Assembly: GCA_036245805.1 (NCBI GenBank)
Contig: BTRK01000004.1
Span: forward strand, 14,694,001 to 14,758,000
Direction of reading: 5' to 3'
Source: Pristionchus mayeri
Taxonomy: Eukaryota > Nematoda > Chromadorea > Rhabditida > Neodiplogasteridae
DNA length: 64,000 nt
Part shown: in pieces, positions 1-11,788 of the stretch
Position numbering within the stretch: the first letter of the stretch is position 1
Layout: each line of letters starts with the position of its first letter
The notes under the pieces: model-generated
Seen by the model: only the letters and a program-made list of their open reading frames with translations
What the model was told of the DNA's origin: nothing
Databases searched by the model: none
Position numbers and translations under genes: made by a program

Positions 1-45
1 CGTCGGTCAGGAACTCATACAGTACACTTCAGCGGGGGTGTATAG

Positions 46-164
46 TAGAGTTCGAGAAACGATGCCATGCTCTCTTCATTCTACATACTCTCTCAACCGG
101 TCAAGTTGTGAGAGACATAATGAAGAGAGTGTTGTTTCGTTTCTCGAACTCTTGTGTATAGGCA
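46..164. repeat. Palindromic MITE, family A
   Basis: The left end reads tagagttcgagaaacgatg and the right end is its near reverse complement (cgtttctcgaactct). The inner halves (ctctcttcatt / aatgaagagag) also pair. Related ends recur near 6965, 12926, 45174, 51830 and 52166, so this is a dispersed family. It has no coding capacity. Confidence 0.75.
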
Positions 165-890
165 CGAGCTGATCGCAATATACGAAAATGATTTATAATG
201 TGGACAAAATACCTTCGAATCGCGGGGTGCCGTCCATTGAGGAAGCAGCAGCTGTATCAGAAATTGTTTGCCTCACGTTCCCATGCATTCCCTTGCATTA
301 CCTCATTCTTCTCTGTATGAGTGTGCATGTTACAGAAAGAACAATGCGACTTTGACCAGATTTTGTCCCTTTTTTAATTTATCGTTTTAATCATGAGCAA
401 CGTGTATCTGTTGCAGTTCAAGACTGGCAACATGATTTGATCTTTGCAGCATAATTTTCGAGAGAAGAATTCTGCAAGCTAAATTTTTGAACATTTTGTA
501 TCACATCATGCCTTCTCAGCTCTCCCGACATTGCAAGAAATCAGATGGGATAGACGGCTGCAATGGACAGATTTAGCAGGTTTTCAACATAGGCAATTTC
601 GAAAGCACCCACGAATTGACCAGGTCGCACTTAGGAAATGGCGAAAACGGAAGCAATCGAGGCCTTTGAGATCAAATAGTTTTAATTTCAAGAATTGTAT
701 CTGGTGTTCTCACCGCATACAGTAAAAATACGACGAAACTTTGCTTAAGTAACTGTATTTGTGATCTACTGTGTGTAACGCATCTGTTAGTTATTGAAAC
801 TCGTCTTTGCTGGCGACTAAATCAGTGCGATTGGAGTAAATTTCATGTTAATGGAATTATAAAAAAATAGTAGATTAGTCAGGTTCTTAC
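165..890. other. Intergenic, no gene seen
   Basis: This stretch is AT-rich. The only open frame, near 531-725, has low-complexity basic composition, no recognisable domain and no splice context. I see no repeat or RNA gene here. Confidence 0.5.
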
Positions 891-1555
891 CGGAGAACGA
901 CATATATCACGCAGTACAATAAGAAAACTGCGCCTGCACATGGATATGTGAGTAAGATGAGTATATTGAGCAGGTGCATTGGTAACGTATCATATATTAC
1001 ATCCAAACATTGGTAAAAGTACATGTTCTCCTTGAACTAATTGCGAATTTTCTACGAAATGCATGAATTGGCTGTTCCGTACGTAGTAGACGTACTGACA
1101 CTGGAAGAAGTAAAAGAGCAATGGTATTACTGCGGAGCAAGACCAGACAAGAACACATGATAATATAATTGTTCGCCTCAAATTATAATCTCGCTGATCA
1201 GTAACCATACATGGCGGAGTTTGCTAACCTTGAAGATTTCCTTGGAGATGGTATTCTTATTGTCAAAAAACGATCGATGGCAATATAGACGGAGAAGAAC
1301 AACACTCCTGAAGTGTGTCATTCTTCTTGCTGCCTTTAAATTTGAATTAATACCGTAGTCTGCAAAGACAGAAACATTGAAGATGAAATACTCGTATGGT
1401 TCGGAAAAGAATCCGAATTGCTCAAAAATGATTGTTTTTATATAAATATTATTTTCTCCACTTTGTTACAGTTTTGGTTTCGCTGAATTTCTTGATGTAA
1501 TAGGGAAGGATGAAAGCCAATTCGACGAAGCCTTTCATTGAAGTGAATACTAGCA
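891..1555 (-). pseudogene. Serpentine chemoreceptor fragment (srg-like)
   Basis: Reading on the minus strand, exon-like blocks encode hydrophobic helices. The first (about 1440-1555) contains FKNHFYVVFANLLVF followed by a second hydrophobic stretch. A block near 1230-1310 contains VYIAIDRFLTIRIPSP, like the NR-type motif after TM3 of nematode srg receptors. A block near 990-1180 holds a helix beginning RRTIILSCVLVWSC. The last, down to 891, has a TM helix and a good gtaag donor. The frame shifts by one between the last two blocks (about 988-992) unless an unseen intron lies there. The 5' and 3' ends are missing, and the RTE element begins just upstream. It is probably a receptor remnant. The assignment to srg rather than a sister family is inference. 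Confidence 0.5.
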
Positions 1556-1639
1556 GATTCGCAAAAACAACATAGAAGTGGTTCTTAAATAGCACAACAT
1601 CCGATCGCGCTCCTCACAATTGTCATAGTAAACAACATA

Positions 1640-4246
1640 AACACACAATGTGCGTCGCACATGACTCAGAAAGTGGCAAGTGAAGATACTCATTCCTGGT
1701 CTCTGCGCGGGCGACGAGCGGCCGAGTTCGTCTTTCCTCCTCCACCCCCCTCCACCAGGAGGTCCTTCCCCACTTGCCATTGGTGCGGCCGGGGTCGTAA
1801 GCACCGTCATGGGCAGTCGACAGCCACTCTTCATTGCGACAATCAACGCCCGCACACTCTCTTCTCCCGCACGTCAAGCCGAGTTCGATATGGCCCTCTC
1901 GAAGATCAAATTCGACGTCGTTGGAGTGACTGAGGCAAGGATTGTGGGCAAAGGGACGGTGAGTTTACACCTCTCTTCATCGACCTTATTCTATAGTGGA
2001 GGCACACAAGCCCATAAGGGCGTTGCTTTCGTAGTTAAGGATCGATTGGCTAGCACTGTCAAGTTTGCAGCAAAAAGTGATCGGGTCGCTACTCTCCAAA
2101 TACCCACGCATCTTGTTTTAGTTTATGCCCCCACTTCCTCCTCCACCGATGATCAATTCGACCAGATTATCGATGAAGTGGAGGACTCAGTCCAAGAGTG
2201 TCCCCCCGGATTCCGCCCCTTCGTTATCGGAGATTTGAATGCACGAGTCGAGAGAGAGCAAGGAACGGAGATGATCGTTGGCTGTTCTACCTACGCACCC
2301 ATGAATGACCGTGGAAGGAGAGTACTCGAGATGTGCACAAGGTTGCGACTCAGGATATGGAGCACATGGTTTACTTCGAAGCCTGAAAGGAGATGGACAT
2401 GGCGGAGTCCAAACTGTACTACGAAACACCAAATCGACTTTGTGTGTGGACCGATGAATGCACCCGTCCGCAACTGTCATGTAATCAACCAATTCACGTT
2501 TGACAGTGATCACAGAATGGTTCGATTGGTATTGGATCTCGGAGCCAAGCGCAATTGGCAAACTGCCAGAAGATCAGCGATGGTCTTTGACAGAAGAGCT
2601 TACAGAAGGAATGCAACCATCCTAAGTGAACTAGAAATACCCCATCCAGACGATGCGACTGCTGCCTATCAGTCGATTGTAGCCCTCACACAAGTTACTT
2701 CCGTGGACTGTTGGAAAGAGAGACAAGTGGAATCGAAAGTGTCACCAGCCACTCAACGGTTGCTCGAACAGAGGCATAAATTCAAGGGAGATCCCAGGAA
2801 AGCAGTGCAATATTCTACGATATGCAAAGCAGCTCGAACGAGTTTGTTGGAAGACATAAGAAGGTGGAAAGAGAGACAATTACTGAACGCGACTGAGAAA
2901 GGGAGGAGTGTCGCCAGGTTGACGAAGGAAGAAGCAATGGGAAGGAGACGATTGCTAATCACTGACCCATCAACTGGTTACGCATCGCAGCAGCATACAG
3001 AGGATGTAGTCAAACATTTCTTCGAAGACATCTACACCCCTACAGTACCCCTGCCACTCCTTATTCCTCAATCTTCTGATCCCTTGCTACCTTTCCTGAT
3101 AAGTGAAGTCGAATATGCAATTAACAGTCTGCGGATCGGGCATGCAGCCGGTGAAGATCAAGTAAAGCCTGACATGATCATTCTGTCACAAGAGAAGGTT
3201 GCGCCCCTCGTAACTCGAATGTTGAACGGGATTCTGGAAGGAGAGAATATCCCTCCTGAACTGCTCACTTCAAGAGTAACGTTACTGCATAAACGAGGCG
3301 AGACTACTGATGTGAACAACTTTAGACCAATATCGCTCCTCTCGGTCATATGCAAAGTGGTCACGAAAACAGTCCTGACTCGCATGTTACCCCAATTGGA
3401 AGAAGCCGAAGATTGTAGCCAAGCTGGATTCAGGCCGGGTTACTCAACAATAGATCACATTCACGTTGTTCATAAACTAATAGAAAAGACGACGGAATTC
3501 AATATACCTCTGCACATGGCCTTTATTGACTTTCGGAAGGCGTTTGATCGTGTCGAATGGAATGCAGTGTGGTTGGCTCTTCACCTACAAGGGATCCACT
3601 CAAGGCTAATCCACATATTGCAAAAATTCTACGAGAAGACTCGCACACTGTTTCAAGTGAATGAGGGAAAAGTTGAGGTGAATGTAAGAAGAGGTGTTAA
3701 ACAAGGTGATGTGATCTCACCCCGGCTATTCAATGCAGTGCTACGGATGGCGCTCGATACAATTGACTGGGAAAACACTGGAATGAACGTGAGTGGAGTT
3801 CGACTGACGACTCTATGCTATGCCGATGATCTGGTTGTGGTGGCGAAGAACAGAGTTGAACTAAAACAAATGCTCGATAAAGTGGTCGTTGCTGTCGGAG
3901 GAGTGGGATTGGAAGTTCATCCCGGTAAAACAGTGCTGTTAACATCGAGTGAAACGAACAGAAAGGCAATTGAGCTGGGATCGGCTATGAGATTCGATTA
4001 TAAAGACGGAGTGAAATATCTCGGCACGTGGGTAGCAATCCCCCAGGATCCCTCACTCGAAGTGAAAAGAAGGATACAATGTGCATGGCTTGCTTGGAGA
4101 AGTATCGGGCATCTCTTAAAACACCCGACGGTTGGAAGGAACATTCGGAGACGCGCATTCAACACTTGTATTATGGCAACAGTTTTATATGGATGCGAAA
4201 CGTGGAAAATGAGAGCCTCTGATAAGCATGCCCTATGCGTTGCACA
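1640..4246 (+). mobile_element. RTE-type non-LTR retrotransposon, 3'-truncated
   Basis: A single long ORF with an apurinic-type endonuclease followed by reverse transcriptase is the layout of RTE-clade elements, which are common in nematodes. Homology to the element ends abruptly at about 4246, where the sequence becomes the reverse complement of 8801 downward. The 3' UTR and tail are therefore absent. Loss of the 3' end is not the usual product of target-primed reverse transcription, which truncates 5' ends, so a later rearrangement is likely. The 5' boundary is approximate. Confidence 0.75.
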
Positions 4247-4343
4247 GTTCGCAATAGATTCAACAACTCGTATCGAGGCATCGGTACATCACAAATATGA
4301 ACTTATAAACCAAACAAATTTCCTGGGTAGTTTTCGATGCTGA
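1680..4343 (+). CDS. RTE ORF2: endonuclease-reverse transcriptase, C-terminally truncated
   Basis: The 887-residue frame is open throughout. The endonuclease domain starts near residue 44 (MGSRQPLFIATINARTLSS). It shows the expected VTEAR, VYAPT, GDLNARV, IDFVCG and SDHRM motifs. The reverse transcriptase follows with GFRPGYSTIDHIH, AFIDFRKAFDRVEW, GVKQGDVISPRLF, the catalytic YADD at residues 714-717, and KYLGTW. The RTE tail begins (VLYGCETW) but stops at about residue 856. The last 30 or so residues are read through the reverse complement of unrelated flanking DNA. The usual C-terminal 100-plus residues are missing, so the copy is probably dead despite an intact catalytic core. The true start could be Met-44. 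The first 43 residues look like untranslated leader. Confidence 0.85.
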   Translation: MKILIPGLCAGDERPSSSFLLHPPPPGGPSPLAIGAAGVVSTVMGSRQPLFIATINARTLSSPARQAEFDMALSKIKFDVVGVTEARIVGKGTVSLHLSSSTLFYSGGTQAHKGVAFVVKDRLASTVKFAAKSDRVATLQIPTHLVLVYAPTSSSTDDQFDQIIDEVEDSVQECPPGFRPFVIGDLNARVEREQGTEMIVGCSTYAPMNDRGRRVLEMCTRLRLRIWSTWFTSKPERRWTWRSPNCTTKHQIDFVCGPMNAPVRNCHVINQFTFDSDHRMVRLVLDLGAKRNWQTARRSAMVFDRRAYRRNATILSELEIPHPDDATAAYQSIVALTQVTSVDCWKERQVESKVSPATQRLLEQRHKFKGDPRKAVQYSTICKAARTSLLEDIRRWKERQLLNATEKGRSVARLTKEEAMGRRRLLITDPSTGYASQQHTEDVVKHFFEDIYTPTVPLPLLIPQSSDPLLPFLISEVEYAINSLRIGHAAGEDQVKPDMIILSQEKVAPLVTRMLNGILEGENIPPELLTSRVTLLHKRGETTDVNNFRPISLLSVICKVVTKTVLTRMLPQLEEAEDCSQAGFRPGYSTIDHIHVVHKLIEKTTEFNIPLHMAFIDFRKAFDRVEWNAVWLALHLQGIHSRLIHILQKFYEKTRTLFQVNEGKVEVNVRRGVKQGDVISPRLFNAVLRMALDTIDWENTGMNVSGVRLTTLCYADDLVVVAKNRVELKQMLDKVVVAVGGVGLEVHPGKTVLLTSSETNRKAIELGSAMRFDYKDGVKYLGTWVAIPQDPSLEVKRRIQCAWLAWRSIGHLLKHPTVGRNIRRRAFNTCIMATVLYGCETWKMRASDKHALCVAQFAIDSTTRIEASVHHKYELINQTNFLGSFRC

Positions 4344-5862
4344 ACAACATGAGCTACTCCGCGCTACAGTAGATTCTCGTTGTGTCAGATCCTATCGAAT
4401 CCACCAGCTTCCTCTCTCCTCCATCCATTGAGATTTCGTACCAGTCTCCATTCTTGCAACCAAGCTTCTTAACTCCAATTGCGTTTGGCAGCGAATATGT
4501 ATAATCCTGCAAAAATGATTGTATGTCACGTAGGAGAAATAACATACGATTTTTTAACTATGTGTATTGCAAACAAAAAAAACGAAATTAATTTGCAAAC
4601 CTCGATCCAAAGAACACTACTAGAAGTAGTAGTGCACGTGGCTTCGGTCGTCGTTACAATGGCATTCGAGTATCTTCCGGGCTTCAGAAAGAGGATGTCC
4701 ACAATCTCCTCCTCTCTCATAACTCCCAATGGAGGACAGCCTGAATGGAAAAATGATCCAAGATGACGCCGGTAGATGAGAACTAGTTGTTACGATTTAT
4801 CATACCACTGAACTCCTCATGAGAGATCTTTTCACGTGGTGGGGGGGGGGGAACTCACGAATTACCATAATTTTTTTCTGAATGTGCTGCTGGCACAATG
4901 ACTAAGGCGTGACTAAGAGGGAAAAGGGTCCATTTTGTGCCAGATCAATTTTCGGAAAATATTTACCCATCACGTATGATTTGTCTCGCCTATTGAGGAG
5001 GTTATGTGGAAGGCCTAACCCAAATTTGGCTATGTGATACCACGATCTAATTTTAAACTCGATTCCATGCATTAGTAATTGCAGTTGATTACTACTTTTT
5101 TCCCTAGCAAGCCATCAGTAATTTGCCTTTGCCATCTATCAGATCTAACGACCCAACTTAAGAAAAAAACCGTCGAATGCTTTGGCTCACTCGGCGATGC
5201 GCGAGAGATGGGCGCGCAGTAGGAGACCGCACTTGCAGAGAGAATAAGGAGCAGGGTGATGGGAATTCGAGACATCGCTCATGTTCTCATTGATAAGTCA
5301 CCTCATTTTATAGGCAGGAAGAGCACAAAACCATTTTAGCGCCGCGTCATCGAATGACATGTTCATACTGCTACTGAATTTTAGAGTTCGTCGATCTCCC
5401 TTTCCCATTGTTTTCTTACTTTTGTGGAGCAATATTTTGATCTCAATATTTTGATAATATGATTATTTTGATTTTGATTTAGCAATATTTTGATTTTGAT
5501 TTTGATATTTTGATACTCATTCATCTGGAAATTTTTGTCATAAATGGTAAAGGCTAGATGAGAGGATTGAGTAGAAAGAGTGTTTGAATGCTGAGAAAGA
5601 AAACAAAGAAGAAATGCGCAATCATCACTTCCATTTAGAAAGAGAGAACGAGAGAAAGAGGTAAAGGAAAGCCACTCTTTGAAAATGTTACCTGTTCTCA
5701 TGAATGATCATAAAGACAACTGATGTAACAGTTTTACCAAAGTAACATTATATTTAAAGTAAGATTGGCTCTCTTCTCAATATAGTACTCTATGACATCA
5801 TTACTGTGGAACAAGTTGTTTCGCTGTTTCGTGCCCTCCCCGAAACGTAACTAGTACATTAC
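4247..5862 (-). repeat. Inverted repeat, left arm
   Basis: This segment is the reverse complement of 7127-8801, with scattered substitutions. It also has a diverged AT-rich patch around 5410-5520, where tandem 'attttgatttt' runs replace the ordered sequence seen in the right arm. It carries copy A of the small secreted gene. The 1264 bp between the arms (5863-7126) are not inverted. Confidence 0.9.
4354..5275 (-). CDS. Small secreted protein, copy A
   Basis: Three exons on the minus strand join in phase: 5275-5158, 4740-4601 and 4506-4354, predicting 136 residues. Residues 1-20 form a classical signal peptide (MSRIPITLLLILSASAVSYC). The mature part has few cysteines (a CPPL start to exon 2, one in the middle, one in GCKNGDWYEI, one near the C-terminus), suggesting a small disulfide-stabilised extracellular domain. 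Introns end in cattcag and ttgcag. Exon 1 uses the donor after ...TTCTTAA, because the donor 13 bases earlier would put the wrong phase on exon 2. It differs from copies B and C at KKL-G-CKNG (Asp there) and TRI-Y-CSAE (Cys there). I do not recognise the family. The pattern is reminiscent of short nematode Cys-rich secreted domains. Function unknown. Confidence 0.6.
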
Positions 5863-6357
5863 TGTTCAAAAAAATTTTTGTTCGAAAATTATTTTTGACA
5901 TTCAAAATTCAATTTTCAGAAAACTGGATAACCCTTCCTAATATCAACATTCTACTATGTTCAAAACATTGAGCAATGCTTTTAATTTGTTGTTTTAATT
6001 TGTTATACCCCATGATTATGTCGTCATCATTTTGTGATTCAGATAATTTTAGAAAAATATTTGACCCAGTGATCTGGTTACGGTAGGTGATGGTGATACT
6101 GTAGTAATACGGTACTCCGGACTTGTAAATAGGTCGAACATGTTCTCGACTATCTCATAAAAAGGCTTTGAATTGTGGCTTGGCGTAGAAGGCAAGCGAA
6201 CAAAAACCGATCGGAACATATAACTAACGACCGTAAGTTCCATGTCTCCTCTAGCGATTTCCTCTATCCTCTAGCGAAACATGCTCGCGACACCACTATC
6301 ATATCTAGATATCACTCGACTTCAATGAAGCTATAGTAAAGATTCCGACGTAATAGG
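5863..6357. other. Spacer between inverted arms, no gene seen
   Basis: Unique AT-rich sequence. No domain-bearing ORF or splice-flanked exon is visible. The stretch 6358-7126 that follows belongs to the tandem duplication unit. Confidence 0.5.
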
Positions 6358-7126
6358 GCACTGATATCTCCTCCTATGATGCGAGGAAGTAAGAGAGCTG
6401 TTAGCATAGTTATGTTTGAGGTGGTTACAACCATTAGGCTTTACTCTCATATTTATATTTTTTTAGGAGAAGAGACTACATAAGTAAGTATGTTATGTAC
6501 ATTGCTTGCGGAGCTTGTGTTGCTGCTAAACAATCTAATTCAGCAGAGACAGCGAACTTTTGCACATTTTTTTCGCCGACTATCTCGGGTAATTGATCGA
6601 TTTCGGAGAGAGATGTCGGGTAATTGATTGCTTTCTGAGAGAGTTCTCGGGTAATCTCATTCGTCGTTCACCGCTCGCGGGTAGCGGTCCAATGCCGAAT
6701 TACCCGCCCCGAATTGCGCACTCTAGTGAGCACGTCATCACTCGCATCGAGGTTCTCTGAACGAATCGCCATCCAAATAACTTTGATCGGTGCAATCATA
6801 AACGACATCTGACCAGAGGTTTCAAAATGTAGGTAATCGTCTCTTCAGTTTGGATAATATTTCTTAGAACTGTGAGAAAGCATAGAGAATGAGGAAGCAA
6901 TTATCCGAATGTCGCATTGTACTTCCTCAGGTGTATGCTTAGTTAGGCAAGTGCCTCACCAATAGAGTTCGCGAAACGATGCCAAGGTTTGTAGAGTGTG
7001 TGAAATGAAGAGACGAAGAATTGCCAACTCTACTCACCAACATTCCATAACGCGAGACCAATCATCGCCAGGAACTCATCCTCCGTCGGATAAACCAGCA
7101 TGATCTGTTTCTTCATTTTAGTCGTG

Positions 7127-8801
7127 TAATGTACTAGTTACGTTTCGGGGAGGGCACGAAACAGCGAAACAACTTGTTCCATAGTAATGATGTCATAGAG
7201 TACTATATTGAGAAGAGAGCCAATCTTACTTTAAATATAATGTTACTTTGGTAAAACTGTTACATCAGTTGTCTTTATGATCATTCATGAGAACAGGTAA
7301 CATTTTCAAAGAGTGGCTTTCCTTTACCTCTTTCTCTCGTTCTCTCTTTCTAAATGGAAGTGATGATTGCGCATTTCTTCTTTGTTTTCTTTCTCAGCAT
7401 TCAAACACTCTTTCTACTCAATCCTCTCATCTAGCCTTTACCATTTATGACAAAAATTTCCAGATGAATGAGTATACATTTAGCTAGTAGACCCCAATTT
7501 AAAATATTTTAATTTGTCATTATTCCTTCATGCTTCCTTTCTCACGTTGATATCTACTATTAAATTTAACGAGATCAAAATATTGCTCCACAAAAGATTT
7601 AACGAGATCAAAATATTGCTCCACAAAAGTAAGAAAACAATGGGAAAGGGAGATGGACGAACTCTAAAATTCAGTAGCAGTATGAACATGTCATTCGATG
7701 ACGCGGCGCTAAAATGGTTTTGTGCTCTTCCTGCCTATAAAATGAGGTGACTTATCAATGAGAACATGAGCGATGTCTCGAATTCCCATCACCCTGCTCC
7801 TTATTCTCTCTGCAAGTGCTGTCTCCTACTGCGCGCCCATCTCTCGCGCATCGCCGAGTGAGCCAAAGCATTCGACGGTTTTTTTCTTAAGTTGGGTCGT
7901 TAGATCTGATAGATGGCAAAGGCAAATTACTGATGGCTTGCTAGGGAAAAAAGTAGTAATCAACTGCAATTACTAATGCATGGAATCTAGTTTAAAATTA
8001 GATCGTGGTATCACATAGCCAAATTTGGGTTAGGGTTTCCACATAACCTCCTCAATAGGCGAGACAAATCATACGTGATGGGTAAATATTTTCCGAAAAT
8101 TGTTCTGGCACAAAATGGACCCTTTTCCATCTTAGTCACGCCTTAGTCATTGTGCCAGCAGCACATTCAGAAAAAAATTATGGTAATTCGTGAGTTCCCC
8201 CCCCCCCACCACGTGAAAAGATCTCTCATGAGGAGTTCTGTGGTATGATAAATCGTAACAACTAGTTCCCATCTACCGGCGTCATCTTGGATCATTTTTC
8301 CATTCAGGCTGTCCTCCATTGGGAGTTATGAGAGAGGAGGAGATTGTGGACATCCTCTTTCTGAAGCCCGGAAGATACTCGAATGCCATTGTAACGACGA
8401 CCGAAGCCACGTGCACTACTACTTCTAGTAGTGTTCTTTGGATCGAGGTTTGCAAATTAATTTCGTTTTTTTTGTTTGCAATACACATAGTTAAAAAATC
8501 GTATGTTATTTCTCCTACGTGACATACAATCATTTTTGCAGGATTATACATATTCGCTGCCAAACGCAATTGGAGTTAAGAAGCTTGATTGCAAGAATGG
8601 AGACTGGTACGAAATCTCAATGGATGGAGGAGAGAGGAAGCTGGTGGATTCGATAGGATCTGACACAACGAGAATCTGCTGTAGCGCGGAGTAGCTCATG
8701 TTGTTCAGCATCGAAAACTACCCAGGAAATTTGTTTGGTTTATGGGTTCATATTTGTGATGTACCGATGCCTCGATACGAGTAGTTGAATCTATTGCGAA
8801 C
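7127..8801 (+). repeat. Inverted repeat, right arm
   Basis: Partner of 4247-5862. It starts at the shared 'aatgtactagttacg' and ends at '...ttgcgaac'. The left copy stops at the corresponding base, where the RTE ORF begins. It has a tandem 'aacgagatcaaaatattgctccacaaaag' type duplication (about 7567-7630) that the left arm lacks. Confidence 0.9.
7773..8694 (+). CDS. Small secreted protein, copy B
   Basis: Exons 7773-7890, 8308-8447 and 8542-8694 join in phase and predict 136 residues with the same signal peptide as copy A. Exon 3 encodes the best conserved part (DYTYSLPNAIGVKK, CKNGDWYEISMDGGERK) and ends DTTRICCSAE. A polyadenylation signal (aataaa) lies near 8871. A TATA-like AT-rich segment and the palindromic family-A MITE remnant (6965-7045) lie upstream. 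The existence of three near-identical copies suggests recent amplification. Family unrecognised. Confidence 0.62.
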
Positions 8802-9086
8802 GGTATCATATATTTTTGAGCTTATCTTATTCTAACGATGTCAGATTGTATAATTGCTAAATATGGAATAAAGCAATGTGAATGTATTTTTATGTGAAAT
8901 ATATAATGAGCGCTGAATTAGCGCTGAGGTTGCGAACCCATAATGCCTGCACTCCTCGCCATACTTTACTTATGTACATCACTGGATCACATCCTGAATT
9001 ATGCAGAGGAAGAACAATTGTCAGGATGATTACAATACATTGGAAATGAGTCCCAGATAGTCCTCGTGAATTCGTAGGTCACTTGT

Positions 9087-11655
9087 TTATTTCCGCTCGA
9101 TTAGTCTTACAAAGAGTACGCCATCCTTGGGACCGTGGAGGACGTTGCCGTTCACTGTCTTGAGCTCCGTCTGAACGAAGAAAATTTCAAATACACCAAA
9201 CACAGAAAATCAAGGGTCGCAACGTCGCCCAGGTTTTAAGGCATTATATTCGTGATTAGTTAAGCTGCAGCAATACTTCCCTCTCACAATCTCAGTTCTC
9301 CATTTATCCCGCGGATATATGTGCAAATATAGCGCTCAGTATGTGCAAATATAGCGCTCAACTTCAATATCGGGCTGTTGTAAATGTACATTATTTGCCA
9401 TTGCTCAATGGCCATTTTCACGCACATGGTCCGGGTGTAATTCAGTTACGAATCGTCTCGTCACTTCCGCCAGCACAGTCTTGAATTCCATCTCGGCAAA
9501 GCGCGCGCCGACGCAGTTGCGAGGCCCGATGCCAAACGGGAGATAGGTGGCAGACCATACTGCCTTGTTGTTATCGCCGAGGAATCTTCAAATTACAGAC
9601 TTATAATTGAGCGCAATTTTACCCTTCATTCTGCCATTAAACATAAAGAAAATGTGTCTGATCATTTTTATTTGTCCCTCGATTCTTCGTGTTTCGCATG
9701 GAATCGCTAGGGAAGGCCTGGTCTTGCTCTGAACGTCGATCTTGCTTGAACACAGAGGGCATGATGAACGTAAGACACTAGATGTACAAGAGCGAACCTC
9801 TCAGTGATGAACTCCCTCGGTCGCGGGTAGTGCTGCTCTTCCACATAACAGCATGCACGGGCACCATAACACTCACTCCCTCTGGCACTCGGATTCCACC
9901 TCCGATCGTCGTCTCCCTGCGCAACACTTATTGAATACTGAACGAAATGTTGATGCGCCAGTGATCTTCACCGAGCGTATGTCATTATTTTAAAGCAGGG
10001 CAGCGTGTTTACTTACTACAAAAAAAGCTATGAAAACGGTTTTTAGCAGATATGATGGCCAAAAAATGTAAATTCGGTACGTTCTGAACAATTCATTTCA
10101 TTGCATAAGATAGAACTCAGATTTCGCTCGGAAAGGAACTTTCGAAAAGTCGAATTCGGGTGTCGACACAACTCACTTTATCGTCGTCCGGTGAACGTGA
10201 CCACGGGAGGGTAGACTCGCAGTGTCTCCGAGAAAAAGGCGTGCTGCAATACTCGCGATTCAGCTAATCAGTCAATTCGTAACTCTTAGCCCGGATGGAT
10301 GCGATATGAGTTAATAGTATCGTTTGGTGCATGCTGAATGGTGCAGAAAAGGGTAAGTATATATTTCAATTTAAACAATGCATCGACCATGTACGGCAAC
10401 TTCATCACTCGCTCATAATCGATACTTTCGTTGTCCGCGAATGTTGAGGTAATTTCATCGTAGAGCGTCTGCTGCGCCTGAGGCATCTTTGAATTTGATT
10501 CGTTTAAACTATTTTGCAAATGTGGAAGCACAGTGCTATTGGAACCGAAATAGTTACGTTGCGTAATAATACATTTTCAGCTACTCTCGGAATGTTATAT
10601 CACGGGTATCACCAGCCAGTGGAGGTATGTGGGAACAATTACCATTTAGTTAAAATATAATTATTTTGAATTTATAACAACACGATCCTTCAAGTTCGAG
10701 AATTGAAATCACGGGCCTGGAATAGGTTGGAGATCCAATAATGCCAGAATGTGTTCATGATTGTGACATGCATAGAGAAAGATGGGCGATCATTTTATGG
10801 GAAAGTTAAATCGTGCGTTGGAAGCTCTCGAAATTGGCCATAATGAAGCCTTGAAAATCGAATTTTTAAAAGTGCTGAAATTTCGTGTTCTTTCAACATC
10901 ATTTAACTTATTTGATCGAGAAATGTTATAAATTGGTTCAACTGATGGATTGGAATGTCAAATCGGCGAGATGAGAATTTTTCGAAATCTGACATCGCTG
11001 GTTTTCAACATTCGGAGCTATGCAGCGGGCGTAAGCCACCCTGAACTTGCATGTTTCAATTTTTTTCAATACGCGTATGGACTAATTCTTCCATAATCTG
11101 TAATAAAATTCACTGGGTTTATCCCTCACCGAGATGGTATGATTTTATTTTTACTATAAATTTCAGTTTTTAGTTCACATTTTCTGAACATGAAGACATA
11201 CGGCTTCACTTTCAACATAAAAGTTGTTCATCTCATTTTTCCGCATATTTTGAGCCCAATTCCACATCTCTAGCACATCTGGGAGCTAATCTGTGGCAGA
11301 GCCGGATGTAAAACCGGAAAATTCCTAAATGACGGTTCTGGGACCAATGACCTAGAAATTTCAAGAAGTTGGATCTTATGTATGCTGCAAACGTAATATG
11401 AAGTAGAACAAAAAATAAAAGTCGGAAATTGTTCCCGGGGGTCCCCGGGGGTGGTTTTTTCCTCCACTGACTCATGATACCTGTGATATATTTTCAGAAA
11501 GATTGGTGAGTTAAGCGCCGGATATGCTGCTCACTTCGGGGTGTTTGGCCAGCAGATAAGAAGCGTAGGCGAGTGCGGTGGACGTCGTTTCATAACCGGC
11601 GAGGAAGAATGCCCACGCATTAGATACGAGAATGTCCTGGTGCAGCGGCTGTTCC
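9087..11655 (-). pseudogene. Cytochrome P450 3' half (CYP25/CYP13-like), copy 1
   Basis: Minus-strand exons, 5' to 3', match the second half of a nematode microsomal P450. The I-helix exon (about 11518-11655) carries FFLAGYETTSTALAYASYLL. A J-helix exon (about 10370-10490) contains IDYERVMKLPYM. The K-helix exon (about 10175-10243) contains SETLRVYPP. A beta-region exon runs about 9806-9921. The heme-binding exon (about 9426-9590) contains [20 protein letters not shown]. The last exon (9087-9170) ends GVLFVRLIERK-stop. Disabling features are a TAA right after FTGRR in the K-helix exon, a frameshift between VMW and EQHYPRPREF near 9845, and no GT donor after the J-helix exon. The N-terminal half is absent and a mariner sits upstream. 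The heme Cys and I-helix Thr are still present, so decay is recent. Confidence 0.82.
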
Positions 11656-11788
11656 TGTAAGAACATGGCTTGTGATCTGATCAATATTTTGAAAATTTAA
11701 ATAATTATTACATAATACATCTATGTAAAGTGAATGATAATATTTCAATGGGAAACTGCTAATATTAGCTGGTTTTATGGTAATATTA

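Noticed and set aside
1550..1855. Minus-strand frames overlapping the start of the RTE ORF
   Set aside because: They are shadows of the retrotransposon coding strand, with no domain or splice support.
10286..10531. Independent small gene of 81 codons
   Set aside because: Its core matches the J-helix exon of the P450 remnant. The rest is intron read-through.
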